Positions 22,660 through 32,558 are shown, counted from the first letter of the stretch. The stretch is 64,000 nt of DNA from Paulinella micropora (GCA_019918135.1 WBZZ01003746.1:15001-79000); one strand, 5' to 3'. The notes: a model not told the origin generated them from the letters alone. Program-made: numbers and translations.

Positions 22660-23125
22660 CCTGGAGCATGGCGTGGTATGGCTATGCACATGTCACAGCT
22701 CGCTAGCTATGCGCAGGTTGTAGTGTGTGTCTATGCACGCAGCTCGCTAGCTATGCGCAGGTTGTGTGTGTCTATGCATGCAGCATCGCGTGTGTCTCTG
22801 CACATGTCGCAGCTAGCCACGGAGGTGGTAGTGTCGGTTATTGCATGGAGACACACGGTGTATGCGTAGGCTGTAGTGGTGTGTCTATGCACGCAGCATC
22901 GCGTGTGTCTCTGCACGTGTCGCAGCTAGCTAGGTAGGTGGTAAGCGCGCGTGACCGCGTGTACAGGACCGCCAGCAGCATTGCGTTTCTATGCATGAAA
23001 CACTATGTGTGTCCATGCACATGTCACAGCTAGCTAGGGCTAGGTACGTGGTGGTGTGTTTCTATGCATGAAGCATGGCGTGTGTCCATGCACATTGCAA
23101 TGTCACGGCTAGCTAGGTATAGGTA
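22660..23125. repeat. Irregular minisatellite, units of about 50-120 bp
   Basis: Recurring phrases are GTGTGTCTATGCA(C/T)GCAGCATCGCG, TCTCTGCAC(A/G)TGTC(G/A)CAGCTAGC and GCTAGCTATGCGCAGG. They recur at least five times with insertions. The array lies just downstream (minus sense) of an SP-rich exon. Confidence 0.7.
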
Positions 23126-23231
23126 GGTGTTTAGTGAAGCGCGCGGGACCGCCAGGTTGGGCTGGGAAGGCGCGCGCCGCGGGCTGCCCGGCGGGGAGCG
23201 CGCAGGCGACGACACAGCCGCGAGAACAGAC
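23120..23231 (-). CDS. Putative SP-rich exon
   Basis: A TG-rich tract ending GTGTGCAG on the minus strand is followed, in the phase left by the next exon upstream, by SVLAAVSSPARSPPGSPRRA and then PSQPNLAVPRASLN. Serine-proline and arginine-proline repeats suggest a disordered, phosphorylatable region. The end of the exon is not resolved. It appears to belong with the coiled-coil exon at 23463-24073. Confidence 0.4.
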
Positions 23232-23238
23232 TGCACAC

Positions 23239-23276
<38 letters not shown>

Positions 23277-23370
23277 ATATATATATATAATATGTATATA
23301 TATATACATATATAATATGTATATATATATATACATATATAATATGTATATATATAATATGTATATATAT

Positions 23371-23424
<54 letters not shown>

Positions 23425-23462
23425 CTGAAATAAGCATGTATCGGTTATGTCTGCGTACAGGG
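23232..23462 (-). repeat. Microsatellite-filled intron, (CA)n then (TA)n
   Basis: CACACA units at 23238-23262 and about 160 bases of TA and TATG repeats fill the gap between two exon-like islands. On the minus strand it starts CCTGTACGCAG, a possible GT donor, and ends GTGTGCAG. Both fit phase 0. The repeat can be read through as Tyr-Ile, but an intron is the simpler reading. Confidence 0.5.
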
Positions 23463-24073
23463 CGGGGTGGGGTGGCTGCCGGCGCCGCGCGCAGTCGCTC
23501 CAGCTCGGCCTGCAACTGCGCCAGCTGCTGCTGCGCCTTGCTCTCTGCCTCTTCTCTGCCTCTGCGCTCGGTCGCCAGCTGCTGCTGCATCTTGCGCTCC
23601 GCCTCCAGTAGCTCCTGCGCCTTCCTCCTTTCCACCTCCAGCGCCTTCTCTGCTGCTTCCTTCGCCTTCTCTGCTGCTTCCTTCGCCTTCCTCTCTGTTT
23701 CCTTCGCCTTCTCCGCTGCTTCCTTCGCCTTCTTCTCTGCCTGCAGCTCTTGCTCTACCCTCTTTCTCTCTGCTGCTTCTGTCTCCTTGGCTTTGGCCAG
23801 CTCTTTCTCGTGCTCCTTTTTGTCTGCATCCCTAGCCTGTCTCTCGTTTTCCAGCTGCTTGTCCAACTGGGCCTGCTGCGCCTGGTTCGTGGTTTGCTGC
23901 GCTGCTGGCTGGTCCGGTGTGGCGGCTTGCTTGTCCTTTTTCTCCTGCTCGCGCTTGTCCTCCTCCTGCAGCCACGCCTTGTGCTCCTGGTCCTTCTGCT
24001 TCACCTCCTCCTCGCACAGCGCAGTCGGCTGCTTGAAGGCGCCCGTCATGCGCGCCAGCAGCTCGTCGCACAT
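23463..24073 (-). CDS. Coiled-coil exon of a host protein
   Basis: From ATG at 24073 the frame reads MCDELLARMTGAFKQP and then about 150 residues of E/K/A/Q-rich coiled coil, with repeated KAKEAAEKAKE heptads and a QQQLATERRGREEAESKAQQ stretch. It ends in a proline/arginine segment, ATPPRP, at a GT donor. Earlier in-frame sequence (FVA) follows GTGTTAG, so this could also be an internal exon. Codons are strongly GC-rich, unlike the adjacent AT-rich virus-like DNA. The function is unknown; the architecture suggests a scaffold or cytoskeletal protein. Confidence 0.45.
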
Positions 24074-24189
24074 GGCCACGAACTAACACGCACAGTGCCA
24101 ACACCAAAGGGTGCGCCCACAGACACGGGGCCGCAACAGCAACAGAGCCGATCAGACAAACACAGGCACATATGACAGCACGCACGAGC

Positions 24190-24249
24190 GAGCGACAGCG
24201 ACAGAGAGAGGGCGAGCGAGCGAGCGAGAAAGAGACAGAGAGAGACAGA

Positions 24250-24292
<43 letters not shown>

Positions 24293-24300
24293 CTTTTCCA
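24190..24300. repeat. (GA)n microsatellite at the left edge of the PLV region
   Basis: GAGCGAGCGAGC and then a GA run up to 24288. Immediately right of it the composition switches to AT-rich virus-like coding DNA. Confidence 0.85.
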
Positions 24301-24309
24301 AAATATAAA

Positions 24310-24662
24310 AACTTCGGCTTCGGTTCTTCTCGCTCATCCTGTACAATCTCGCCTTCTTCTTGCTCTTCGTCCGGCTTATTGAGCTTGTCTAACTCGTAAT
24401 CAATCACACTATACCCATCCATTTTCAAATATGTGTATATCGCCATCGGGTTGCCCTTCTTCTTGAAGTGCTTAACCATTTCTTTGTATATGTGGTCCTT
24501 GTGTATCGTGCTGGCAATAATAACAATACGGATCTTTTTGTCGGTCGTTCGTTTTAGGATTTCAAACAGCGCTGTCGTCTTACCACTCTTCTTGCGAGCG
24601 AGAATAAATATATTGGCATACGGTTCATCAAATAACTTATCCTTTTGCCAACTTGTCGCCAT
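24310..24662 (-). mobile_element. PLV packaging ATPase, Walker A part
   Basis: The frame starts MATSWQKDKLFDEPYANIFI and has ARKKSGKTTALFEILKR, a Walker A loop at about residues 22-30, then IRIVIIASTIHKDHIY. This is the FtsK/HerA-type genome-packaging ATPase (A32 family) of PLVs, virophages and giant viruses, which drives DNA into the capsid. Another part with the Walker B box lies at 27319-27663 on the other strand. An acidic EEQEEGEIVQDE stretch sits at the end of this part. Fossil; the parts are listed separately. Confidence 0.75.
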
Positions 24663-24712
24663 CTCCGTTTTGCTTAACTGGTCTAACTCGTATATCGTTA
24701 ATTTTTTCCATC

Positions 24713-24800
24713 GCAGAGACTTCGCCTCCGCACCTCCAAATATATTATATATTCTAAAATATATTTTTTTACCTGCGGGGTTGTAGGGGGAGCCCTACCC
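24713..24800 (-). repeat. Palindromic intergenic module (copy a)
   Basis: Two short hairpin-forming pieces flank an AT-rich spacer. One is GCAGAGACTTCGCCTCCGC at 24713-24731; the other, GTAGGGGGAGCCCTAC, lies at 24783-24798. The same pair occurs at 28041-28095 and 29783-29886 on the other strand. The spacer, rich in TATATT, could be a promoter for the divergently placed genes. Confidence 0.6.
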
Positions 24801-25181
24801 TAGAAATTCTAAACAAATAACAATTCTTCCAGCTAGTTGGTCAGTCTCAATATTGCCATTGTCCGTTTTAAGCACTTTAAAAGTGTATTGCCCGTCGGTC
24901 CAATTAATAATACCTAAGTTGTAGCTGAGATTTGAAATGTTTGCCGTGGTGCTGTCTGCGAATGTGCCGATAATACCGATGCGGTCCATATGGAGGATTT
25001 TCGTTTTAGTCTCCGACGTATCATTTGTATAGTGGATAAACTTAACATTCATTCTAGTCGGTGTAAAGTTCATTTGAATGTTTTTGTCAAATGTCTTTCT
25101 ATTGCCAGCAAAATCATTACTTAGAAAAATAATCTTCTGGTATTTATAGTCCGTCATGACGCCCTCTATATTACTACTCAT
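24795..25181 (-). mobile_element. PLV small protein, 128 aa, unknown
   Basis: Frame opening MSSNIEGVMTDYKYQKIIFL, with a beta-rich composition (TPTRMNVKFIHYTNDTSETK, GRIVICLEFLG) and few charged clusters. It lies between the ATPase part and a membrane protein in the structural gene cluster, so a minor capsid or cement-like role is possible. I do not recognise it. It looks whole. Confidence 0.5.
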
Positions 25182-25389
25182 AAACTTTTTATTAATTAAT
25201 ATTTCTGCTCGGACCGCCTGTGATTTCTATTCGCGGGTCAGCGATTAAAAAAATGAATCGTGTATTTATTGTATTCAAAAAGGATGTGTGTATAAGCCGA
25301 TTAGTGATTGGTGTATTAGTTTTGATGAAGCCATTCCGCTAATCTGTGCGGGTGATGCTTCGTGGTATAAAATCTATTCGTTTGAATGT

Positions 25390-25734
25390 TCATTTCTTAC
25401 TTGAAGAAGGTGAAGGGAGGCAGATGCCGATAAGTAAGGTCAAAATACCGACGTACGTGTTAGCAACCTCACACGGCAAGTTCTTTTCAGACAACCTCAC
25501 AATACAAAGTGTTATAATCGCTATAATGATACCCATTTGAAATAAGTATTTAATAAGCAGGCTGTCGGTTTTTCGCTTAGTCATACAACAGTCCCAGTTG
25601 TCCTCGTATTCGTGGTCAATTTTTTTTCCTTCCTGCTTAATTTGGACATCTAGCATGCGGTTCTTCAACTCTGGTGTCATCTCGCCATCCGCCATATCAA
25701 TAATAGGTGGTGGTGGGTGTAATCTAGGAGGCAT
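25390..25734 (-). mobile_element. PLV membrane protein, 114 aa
   Basis: The N-terminus is proline-rich (MPPRLHPPPP), followed by a charged middle with NWDCCMTKRKTD. Two hydrophobic segments follow, at about residues 66-82 (LFQMGIIIAIITLCIVR) and 93-106 (YVGILTLLIGICLP), with a KK tail. Small two-pass membrane proteins of this kind occur in PLV and virophage genomes. The coding end overlaps the start of the S74 region by about ten bases, so the two are tightly packed. It looks whole. Confidence 0.55.
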
Positions 25735-27318
25735 TAGAAGGGAAAACGTCTGCTCTGATTTCTGCTAATTGTTTGGATTGGTCTTGTAATATATTAAGTA
25801 AAGTTTTATTTTCCTTTTCTAAATTAACTACTTTTTCTGACAATTGTTGAACTGCCTTAATTAATGGTGCGATAAACTCTGAATAACCTATACCATAACC
25901 AACATCACCACTATCGACACATTTAACATCTTCTGGATTAATACTTTTCCCTTTCAATTCGTATTCCGCTTTTTGCTTTGGACACGGAGCCATAATTGCT
26001 TCTTTTACAAATCCGCCAAAATCTAACATATCCATTTCTTCCAGTAGGTCTTCTAATTCCTGTGCTATTAAGCCAGTCCTACATTTTTTTAATCATCAAT
26101 CATACGATAACAGACTGGATTTAACTTATTAATAAAGTCTAAACCTAAACATTCCTTTATATCTTCTTTTTTTCGTCTGTCTGAATATTGAATAGGATTA
26201 GACGATACCCATAACTGCCCGTCGCTTGCTCTTAAAGACGTTAAAACTGCATTACGATTTTCTCAAATAAAACCTTCTGTTGAGCCCGTGCTACATCTAA
26301 ATCTTAAAGCATAACTGGTTATACCGCCTCCAACACCTCCTGCTAGTGCTGTTCCTCCTGCTAAACTTTTACCTCCTCCAGATTGTCCCATATAAATTCC
26401 CCAGTCTGTATTTGCTGTCTCCCACATAAATATTCCTCTCGCATTCGTCCCGTCTGTTGCTCCTTGTATTCCTATTTTCGCTCCACTACTTAATGTTGTG
26501 GTCGTTAGCACTCCAGTGTATGTAATTCCCGCATTTGCTGTTATTGATTTTGAAGCCGTAATTGCTGTGCTATTAATTCTCAATAATTCGGTTGCAGCAC
26601 CTTCATAAAATACGTGGCTATTAGTTGTAAGCGTGTTATATTTAAATACCCCACTTCCAGTTCCAAACCCCTGAAACTCGGTCGTAGAATTTGTATTAAA
26701 ATCATATATGACTAATTTATTATTAGCATCTGCCGACCTATCTACAAATATTTTTTTACCCGCCACGACTACTAAATCGCTCTGAGCATAGATTGTTCCA
26801 GTCCCTCTCGCATAAATATGTAAGTCTTGATTAGTATTGCTTCCTGTAGCATATATTGAATTATAACCAAAACCCACACCCTGTGTCCCGTTGCTGTGTC
26901 TAAATTCAACACTTCCAGAAGATTGACCTATATTGGCTGTACAATATAATCCTACTGGTGTCGGATGAGAGTTAGTTCTTGCTTCTCCTTTTATATCTAC
27001 CGAACTATTAACAACGGATATTCCCGCATTTGCTGTTATTAGTCCAGCATTACTTATGTTCATTGCTTCAGACCAGGTTATAGCACTCCCCACTGCTATT
27101 CCTGATTTATAGCCAAAAGAGAGTGTATTGCTTATCTTTGCTATTCGGAAATTCGCATTCGCATAACTTGATTTCCATCCAGCATTATCTAAATAAGCAT
27201 CAAAAGCAATAATTACATTGTTATGACCTAAATTGGCTATTGTAAATACGGGATATGTGTAGAAAAGAAGAAACCAGAAGCACCCGCTGAGAGACCGTCT
27301 AAGTAATAATACTATCAA
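25724..27318 (-). mobile_element. PLV fibre / receptor-binding protein with S74 intramolecular chaperone
   Basis: The long N-terminal part consists of glycine-, asparagine- and threonine-rich beta repeats (ITANAGISVVNSS, SGAKIGIQGATDGTNARG) typical of trimeric fibres. The C-terminal part contains SDRRKKEDIKECLGLDF, GLIAQELEDLLEEMD and EFIAPLIKAVQQLSEKV. These are the hallmarks of the peptidase S74 chaperone found at the end of phage tail fibres, which trimerises the fibre and then cleaves itself off. The protein probably formed the host-attachment fibre on the capsid vertex. Fossil, broken at a few points. Confidence 0.7.
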
Positions 27319-27663
27319 ACTCCCGAAGTCGTGTTCGTGTTAGATGACCTCGGCTCTGGTTTAAGGGATAAGTCCGTGAGCGACCTACTTAAAAAAAATA
27401 GACACTACAAGTCAAAAGTGATTATGAGCTCGCAGTATCTTAACGACTTACGACCCGAAGCAATAAAACAGCTGGACTACCTTCTTATTTTTCCTGCTCA
27501 GAGTGTGGATAAAATTGAACTCGTATACAAGCATCTTGACCTCGGCTACGACCTTGAATACTTCATTGAAAAATATCACGAGGCGACGAAAGAGAGATTT
27601 AACTTTTTGTATGTGGATGCGGTCTCTGACGAATTACGAAAAAACTTCAATAATCGTTTTAAG
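27319..27663 (+). mobile_element. PLV packaging ATPase, Walker B part
   Basis: The peptide FVLDDLGSGLRDKSVSDLLK carries the Walker B aspartates. YKSKVIMSSQYLNDLRPEAI, with the conserved sensor glutamine region, follows, and then a helical C-terminus. It matches the second half of A32-type packaging ATPases. It sits directly next to the fibre fragment of the opposite strand, which indicates internal rearrangement of the element. Fossil. Confidence 0.75.
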
Positions 27664-27700
27664 TAATTTTATTATTTATTTTTTTTAGAACTATATATAG
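27664..27700 (+). promoter_or_regulatory. AT-rich promoter-like spacer before small virion gene
   Basis: Contains TTATTATTTATTTTTTTT followed by ACTATATATAG and then ATG at 27701. The same sequence style (T-run, then TATA/ACAATATA a short distance before ATG) precedes the protease, capsid and second virion genes. Confidence 0.4.
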
Positions 27701-28043
27701 ATGCCAACATCACCAGTGATTATTTCACAACCAGCGGGATATAACATCGGACACAATCCTTCATCACTCAAAATGCCACAGAAAGGGCGAGCCCTTTCAA
27801 ACCCAAGTTTAGCAGGAGGAAGAAAGAAGAAAGGAAAAAAGAAACAAACAGGGTAAAATTAACTGGGCGAAAGTAGAAAAAGCGGGCCACAAATGTTGAA
27901 AGATGGTTGAGAAAGAACAAAGCGATATCGAGAGGAGCTACATTTTTAAGCAATGTCGGAGTGCCTTATGCGGACCGTGTAGCGAAAGCGGCGGCGAAAC
28001 AAGGATACGGCAAGCAACGAGGAGGAGCCGTTAAGTTTCGGTA
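27701..28043 (+). mobile_element. PLV small basic virion protein
   Basis: The frame starts MPTSPVIISQPAGYNIGHNP and has a very basic GGRKKKGKKKQTG segment. The region ends with LRKNKAISRGATFLSNVGVP and then YADRVAKAAAKQGYGKQRGG. The final part resembles small capsid-associated basic peptides of PLVs and giant viruses (LRK.K.ISR.A..L..., ending GYGKRRGG). A palindromic insert lies within it at 27777-27797. Probably one break. Role inferred: minor capsid or DNA-condensing component. Confidence 0.5.
27777..27797 (+). repeat. Palindromic module inside a coding region (copy g)
   Basis: AAAGGGCGAGCCCTTT is a perfect stem with a two-base loop, followed by CAAACCC as in copies e and f. It encodes KGRALSN in the small virion protein. 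Confidence 0.6.
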
Positions 28044-28095
28044 GGGACAAGCCCCTACAACCCCCTATATGGAGGTGCGGAGGCGAAGTCTCTGC
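28041..28095 (+). repeat. Palindromic intergenic module (copy b)
   Basis: GTAGGGACAAGCCCCTAC is followed by AACCCCC and then GGTGCGGAGGCGAAGTCTCT. The module starts right at the stop codon of the small virion gene and ends 45 bases before the protease start. It could act as a terminator or RNA-processing hairpin. Confidence 0.65.
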
Positions 28096-28140
28096 TAATG
28101 TAAAATCTTATATTAATTTTTTTATAATAATATATACAAT
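28096..28140 (+). promoter_or_regulatory. AT-rich promoter-like spacer before the protease gene
   Basis: Contains TTATATTAATTTTTTTATAA, then ATATATACAAT immediately before ATG 28141. Similar T-run plus ACAATATA arrangements precede the capsid genes. Confidence 0.4.
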
Positions 28141-29780
28141 ATGAAGACCAAAACTCGTGGAGGAAAACAACGACCGCCGAGGATATACAGAACCAAAGAT
28201 GGCCGACCATATATTAAAGTAAAAGGCAAACGAGCACATCTCAACTTTGGAAAGAAAACGAATGACCTTTCAACACTTCAAATCGTTAAACTGTTTCTGA
28301 AATATATGAAAGGGGATACCCCTTTCAAACCCCACCGGCGGGGTCGTAGGGGCGGAGTCCCTACAAAAGAGCGAATAGTTAAGTCTGAATTTGACCGTCT
28401 TGAATACGAGAACCGAAACCAGATACAAGACAACCTACAAAAAAAATATGACCTAATACACGACGAGGAACAAAAGGAAAAGAAGAAACGGGGAGAGATA
28501 GAAGAAGAAAAGAAAAGGTTGGAAATAAAAGAAATCAAAGACCTCGAAGAGAAAGAAGAAGAAAAGAAAAGAAGAGAGAGGAAGGAGGATGGCGAAATGA
28601 AGGAAAGACAAGAAGAAAAGAAAAGAGAGATTAAAAGGTTGAAACGAATAAATGAAGAACTCAGAGAATTCCAAAAAACTAAAAGGCTTTTATTAATGCC
28701 GCCAGACAAAAACAATAATTATAGTAAAACTCCGCAACGAGCTCGGAAAAAACCTCCGCCGTCCGATACCAAGGTAGAAGATATAACTCAACAATGGAAT
28801 GCGAATTTGAGTAAGATTGAGCATTTACAGCGAGAAAAAATAGTTAAAGAGATGGTTGAAAGTTCTGTCCAGAGTAGAGGCAATAACAAAAAAACTAACA
28901 AGCAAATCGTACAAGATTTAGAAAAAGCTGGTATTGTAGTTATCCGTGTCAAGGGAGGAAAAGTTGTTAATTACAAAAAGACTTTACAGCAATTTTTAAT
29001 CAAACACGAAACAACGAAAAAAATCGAAACACCGGCGGAAGGATGGGCTTCATTTAATGCTTGGATAGAAAAGAAAACGAAGCAAGCCGAACAAAAGCAA
29101 AAACAACAACAACCACAACCACAACCACAACCAGAACCAGAACCAGAACCAGAACCACAACCACAACCAGAAGAAAAAGAAGAACCACAACCAGAAGAAA
29201 AAGAAGAACAGGATGTGAAAAACTTAATAAATCAATTCCAAAATACGCCGCCAGCTTTAGAAGATGATGACGGACAAAGTGGGGAAGGCTATCGCGGGCT
29301 AATGACGGACGAAATAGACAACATTATGAAATATGATTGGTATATCGGCACGGTAGCCAGCGACGAAATAAACAAACTAAAACCAGAAAAAAGAAAGAAG
29401 TATGGTTTTATAATGAATCTGGATAAGTCTAGTCAACCAGGCTCACTTTGGATTGCTGTTTGGATTGACACCATTAAAGATGACTCTATCGAAATCTACG
29501 ACCCTCTCGCACTGTATAACTTAAAGCCGACTGAGCTATTTCTACACCAAATGAAACAGCTTATGAAAAGAGTAAGCCAAACACATACCTGCTTATGAAG
29601 GTTAATCAGGTAAAAAATCAAAGCGACACAAGCACAACCTGCGGGTGGCATAGTATTAGGTTTCTTAAAGAAAGAGCGAAAGGTAATAGGTTTAAATTCG
29701 CAAGCGGATGGACTGATTCGAAGGAGAAGGAAGCGGAGGAGTTGAAAGCGCAGAACGGCTACGGCTTTGATACATTCATT
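28141..29780 (+). mobile_element. PLV adenain/Ulp1-like cysteine protease with long charged N-terminal region
   Basis: The N-terminus is basic (GGKQRPPRIYRTKDGRPYIK). A coiled coil of E/K/R (about residues 85-185), a P/Q/E repeat (PQPEPEPEPEPQPQ) and the C-terminal protease-like domain follow. The protease region has GLMTDEIDNIMK, SLWIAVWID, IEIYDPLALYNL and TTCGWHSIRFLKE with the catalytic-type cysteine. Maturation proteases of this family process capsid proteins in PLVs, virophages and adenoviruses. A palindromic module (28312-28370) lies in frame near residue 60. Fossil, about one break near its end. Confidence 0.7.
28312..28370 (+). repeat. Three-hairpin palindromic module in frame inside the protease gene (copy f)
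   Basis: AAAGGGGATACCCCTTT, then CCCCACCGGCGGGG, then GTAGGGGCGGAGTCCCTAC: three adjacent stems in 59 bases. It is read through in frame as DTPFKPHRRGRRGGVPTK. The same three-stem order is found at 34288-34342 in the lipase gene. Confidence 0.75.
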
Positions 29781-29782
29781 TA

Positions 29783-29886
29783 GCAGGGGCAAGCCCCCGC
29801 ACCCCCGATTGGTTTGAAGTAATTAAAACAAAAAATATATTTTCTATTATATATCCAAAAATAGAGGTGCGGAGACTAGTCTCTGC
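29783..29886 (+). repeat. Palindromic intergenic module (copy c) with promoter-like spacer
   Basis: GCAGGGGCAAGCCCCCGC lies at the protease end, an AT-rich spacer with ATATATTTTCTATTATATAT follows, and GCGGAGACTAGTCTCTGC, an almost perfect palindrome, ends two bases before ATG 29888 of the penton gene. Confidence 0.65.
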
Positions 29887-29887
29887 G

Positions 29888-30700
29888 ATGGAGTATAGAG
29901 GCGGGCGAAGCAGCAATATTTACTATGTCAACAGCAAAAATAGAATAAACTGCACGGACAGTGATTTCACTCACTCCGTTGATATGAAAGGGCTAGACAA
30001 CCCAACACATTGTAAAATTTTACATATCTATGTTCCAAAATCATATTACTCTGTGGCAAGTCCTTACAACACTTTTATTCTAAGCGAAGACGGATATGAG
30101 GCGCTCATTACGATACCAGAGGGAAACTACACAATGAACAACTTAAAAAATCAGCTGGCCGAGGTGCTAACCGCAGACAGTCCCAACGACTACACATACA
30201 CAATAACAAGCAACAACACAAACATCGACCCCGAAGACGGCAAGCTGTTATTTACAGTAGCGAACAACGGAGGCATTCAACCGCGGTTTATATTTGACAC
30301 CGAAACTCGTATTCACGAAGTAATGGGTTTTGACCGCGACTCCACATATTTCTTCGCTAATAATACCATTAGGTCTCCAAACGTCATAATCTTGACGGGT
30401 GAAAAAACATTGTATTTACAAAGCGACCTCGTCGGCGAAGGTGATAACCACGTGCTCCAAGAAATATACACGGCGAATGAAATCCCGTTTGGCTCTGTTA
30501 TCTACGACGGCTCGGGTAGTGAATACGGCAAAAGATTGTCTACGAGTTCAAGCAATGTGTATCGGTTTTACTTGACTGACGAAAATGACCAAACCATTAA
30601 CCTCAACGGCCTCGGCATTGTAATGACATTGTTGATTTACAGAGAAACGAATTCTTCTAATTTATTTACATCATTTTTCAATTTGTTAAAAAACCGTTAA
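29888..30700 (+). mobile_element. PLV penton / minor capsid protein
   Basis: A 270-residue frame opening MEYRGGRSSNIYYVNSKNRI, with DNPTHCKILHIYVPKSYYSV, TIPEGNYTMNNLKNQLAEVL and HEVMGFDRDSTYFF. The pattern IPEGNY....L...L followed by an MGF segment is characteristic of penton-type minor capsid proteins of virophages and PLVs, which form the capsid vertices. The C-terminal beta-rich part closes with NLNGLGIVMTLLIYRETN. I chose the second methionine (29888), which follows the palindrome, because the preceding codons are the hairpin itself. It looks whole. Confidence 0.75.
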
Positions 30701-30702
30701 TT

Positions 30703-30781
30703 AGTAGGAAGTGGTTTTTGAAAAAAAGCACTTACAATTAATTTTAGAATTATTTATTTTTTTCTCATATTACAATATATA
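30703..30781 (+). promoter_or_regulatory. Hairpin plus late-promoter-like motif between penton and capsid genes
   Basis: AAGTGGTTTTTGAAAAAAAG followed by CACTT forms a strong stem-loop and leads into TACAATTAATTTT. Then ATTATTTATTTTTTTCTCAT and TTACAATATATA occur upstream of the capsid gene. The same hairpin and T-run/ACAATATA pair recurs at 32420-32494. The hairpin is probably a transcript end or processing signal and the AT block a promoter. Confidence 0.5.
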
Positions 30782-30825
30782 GCGACCTTTTAAAAATCGT
30801 TTTTGAGATCGTAAGTTTACACAAA

Positions 30826-32390
30826 ATGCCGACACAACACGGAGGCGAACTGGACTTTTCTAAAACTGACTACATCAGTGCTTCTTATCGTCTGAATAAG
30901 CTTAACCCGCGAGAAAGTAGTAATGGAAGTGTGACCATTACCTCTGCGGGAGGTCAAGAAAGCACGTTCGACCTTATTAGTCGCCCTTTTAACTTGGCTA
31001 GGTCAGTTCTGAGTTTTACTTACACTATCCCAGACACAGATACTAAATACAACAAGGCTTATATGGACTGCCTTGCTCCTATTAGACAAATTCAACTTCA
31101 GACCCGTAGCGGAGTTTATCTTTGTGATTTGAACTATGTTGGAAATATTACAAAGATGATTTGGAAGCCTGAGACTTCGCTTAAAGACTTTCTCGCACTT
31201 GAAAACCACGATGTTGGCACTGGTGCTGGCTGTATGCTTCAAAAGTGTAATGCTGACAGTAGGGCGGAAACTGGTTTTGATAATGTTGTTCTTGCCGGTC
31301 AGACTGCTAGTGCTGCGACTGTGCTTAGTAGCATTGATACTGATGCTCACCTTCGTGCGACATTGAATGTTTATGGTAATGCTATCGCTAGTGCTATCGG
31401 TCCTCCTTCAACTAATGCCCGCCGTCATAATGATGCTCTCATCGCGGCTGGACCTGGAACTTCACTACCTGTTAATGTGCCTTACAATGAGGCGAAGTAT
31501 TTTACTGCTGGTGCTTTGGGTAATGGTGCTGGTGGTGGTGATATGGCTATTAAAATCAAACTTAATCTTGGTATGCTTTACAACACTATTTTCGCCCTTG
31601 ATAAAACTATTATGTTTCCTGAGATTTTGACGATGCAAATTGTCTGGAATGGTTCTGCGAAGATTTATTATTCTGGTGCCGTCCTGGTGGCGGTGCTAAC
31701 ATCGCACTCGGTGATAAAAATGTCGCCGTTAGCAATCTTAACTTATTTCTTGCTGTTGAGCAGAACCCTGGCGTCATTCAATATATTCAAAGCCAGATTG
31801 CGGGCGGTGGTATGAGTTTTGATGTTGATTATCCTTATGTGTATAAGAATACTATTGGAACTGCTAGCGATGGTAAAGCGACTGAAAACCAAAACATTAT
31901 TTTGCGATTTGACCGCGGGCACGGGCAGAGGTTGAAGAAGATTTATCACAGCGTGTTTCATTCCGTCGAAAGTGTAAATACCGCTTATGACAATGATGTA
32001 AATGATGAGCGGTCTGCTACGGGTGCTGTTGTTGCTGATGCTAAGCGAAAGGTTGTATCGTTTTACACTACTCTTGATGGTGCAAGACAGGAAGAATTTG
32101 ATGTATCTGTGGCTAACCTTGAAGACTATATGATTATGAAGCCGAGGTTGGAGGGTAGTGCCTTGATGAATTCTAATGTGTATCAATACAACTGGGTTTA
32201 TGCTAATTGCTGGGACAACAACCGCCCTCTGTGGAGCAAGGACCAGAACGAGATTAGCGGGCTTGACTTATCTCAGGAACGGCGATGGGAGTTTATTGGA
32301 ACCTGCCGAAACAAAGTCCATTCTCACTACACTCTGGCTATTACTCAGCGAACTGTGAGTGTGAAGGAAAATGTAATTACAATCTCATAA
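30826..32390 (+). mobile_element. PLV major capsid protein (double jelly roll)
   Basis: The region encodes about 520 residues in adjacent frames. It opens MPTQHGGELDFSKTDYISAS, with SRPFNLARSVLSFTYTIPDT and IRQIQLQTRSGVYLCDLNYV, and ends with NPGVIQYIQSQI-, WVYANCWDNN- and SHYTLAITQRTVSV-type segments. Size, position after penton, and the beta-rich pattern with long loops match the double-jelly-roll capsid protein of PLVs and virophages. It would form the pseudo-hexameric capsomers. Fossil with about one break. Identity is inferred from context and remembered similarity. Confidence 0.7.
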
Positions 32391-32404
32391 ACCCCCACCT
32401 TTGA

Positions 32405-32558
32405 GGTAAGAGGTTTTTGAGATCGTAAGTGGTTTTTGAAAAAAAGCACTTACAATTAATTTTGATAAATCATTTATTTTTTTATTACAATATACGAAGC
32501 TTACACAAAACATTTTTTGAGGTCGTAGGAGGTTTTTGTAAAAAAAAAAGCTCCTACA
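32405..32558 (+). promoter_or_regulatory. Repeated hairpin and promoter-like block before the second virion gene
   Basis: TTTTTGAGATCGTAAG, then the same AAGTGG...CACTT hairpin as at 30708, then ATCATTTATTTTTTTATTAC and AATATAC. A second stem, GTAGGAGG with a T/A loop and CTCCTAC, ends just before ATG 32559. The motif TTTTTGAG(A/G)TCGTA occurs three times around the capsid gene (30800, 32412, 32516). Confidence 0.5.

Noticed and set aside
22349-22669. Asp-Ile repeat frame
   Set aside because: Translation of the (CTATAT)n array on the minus strand.
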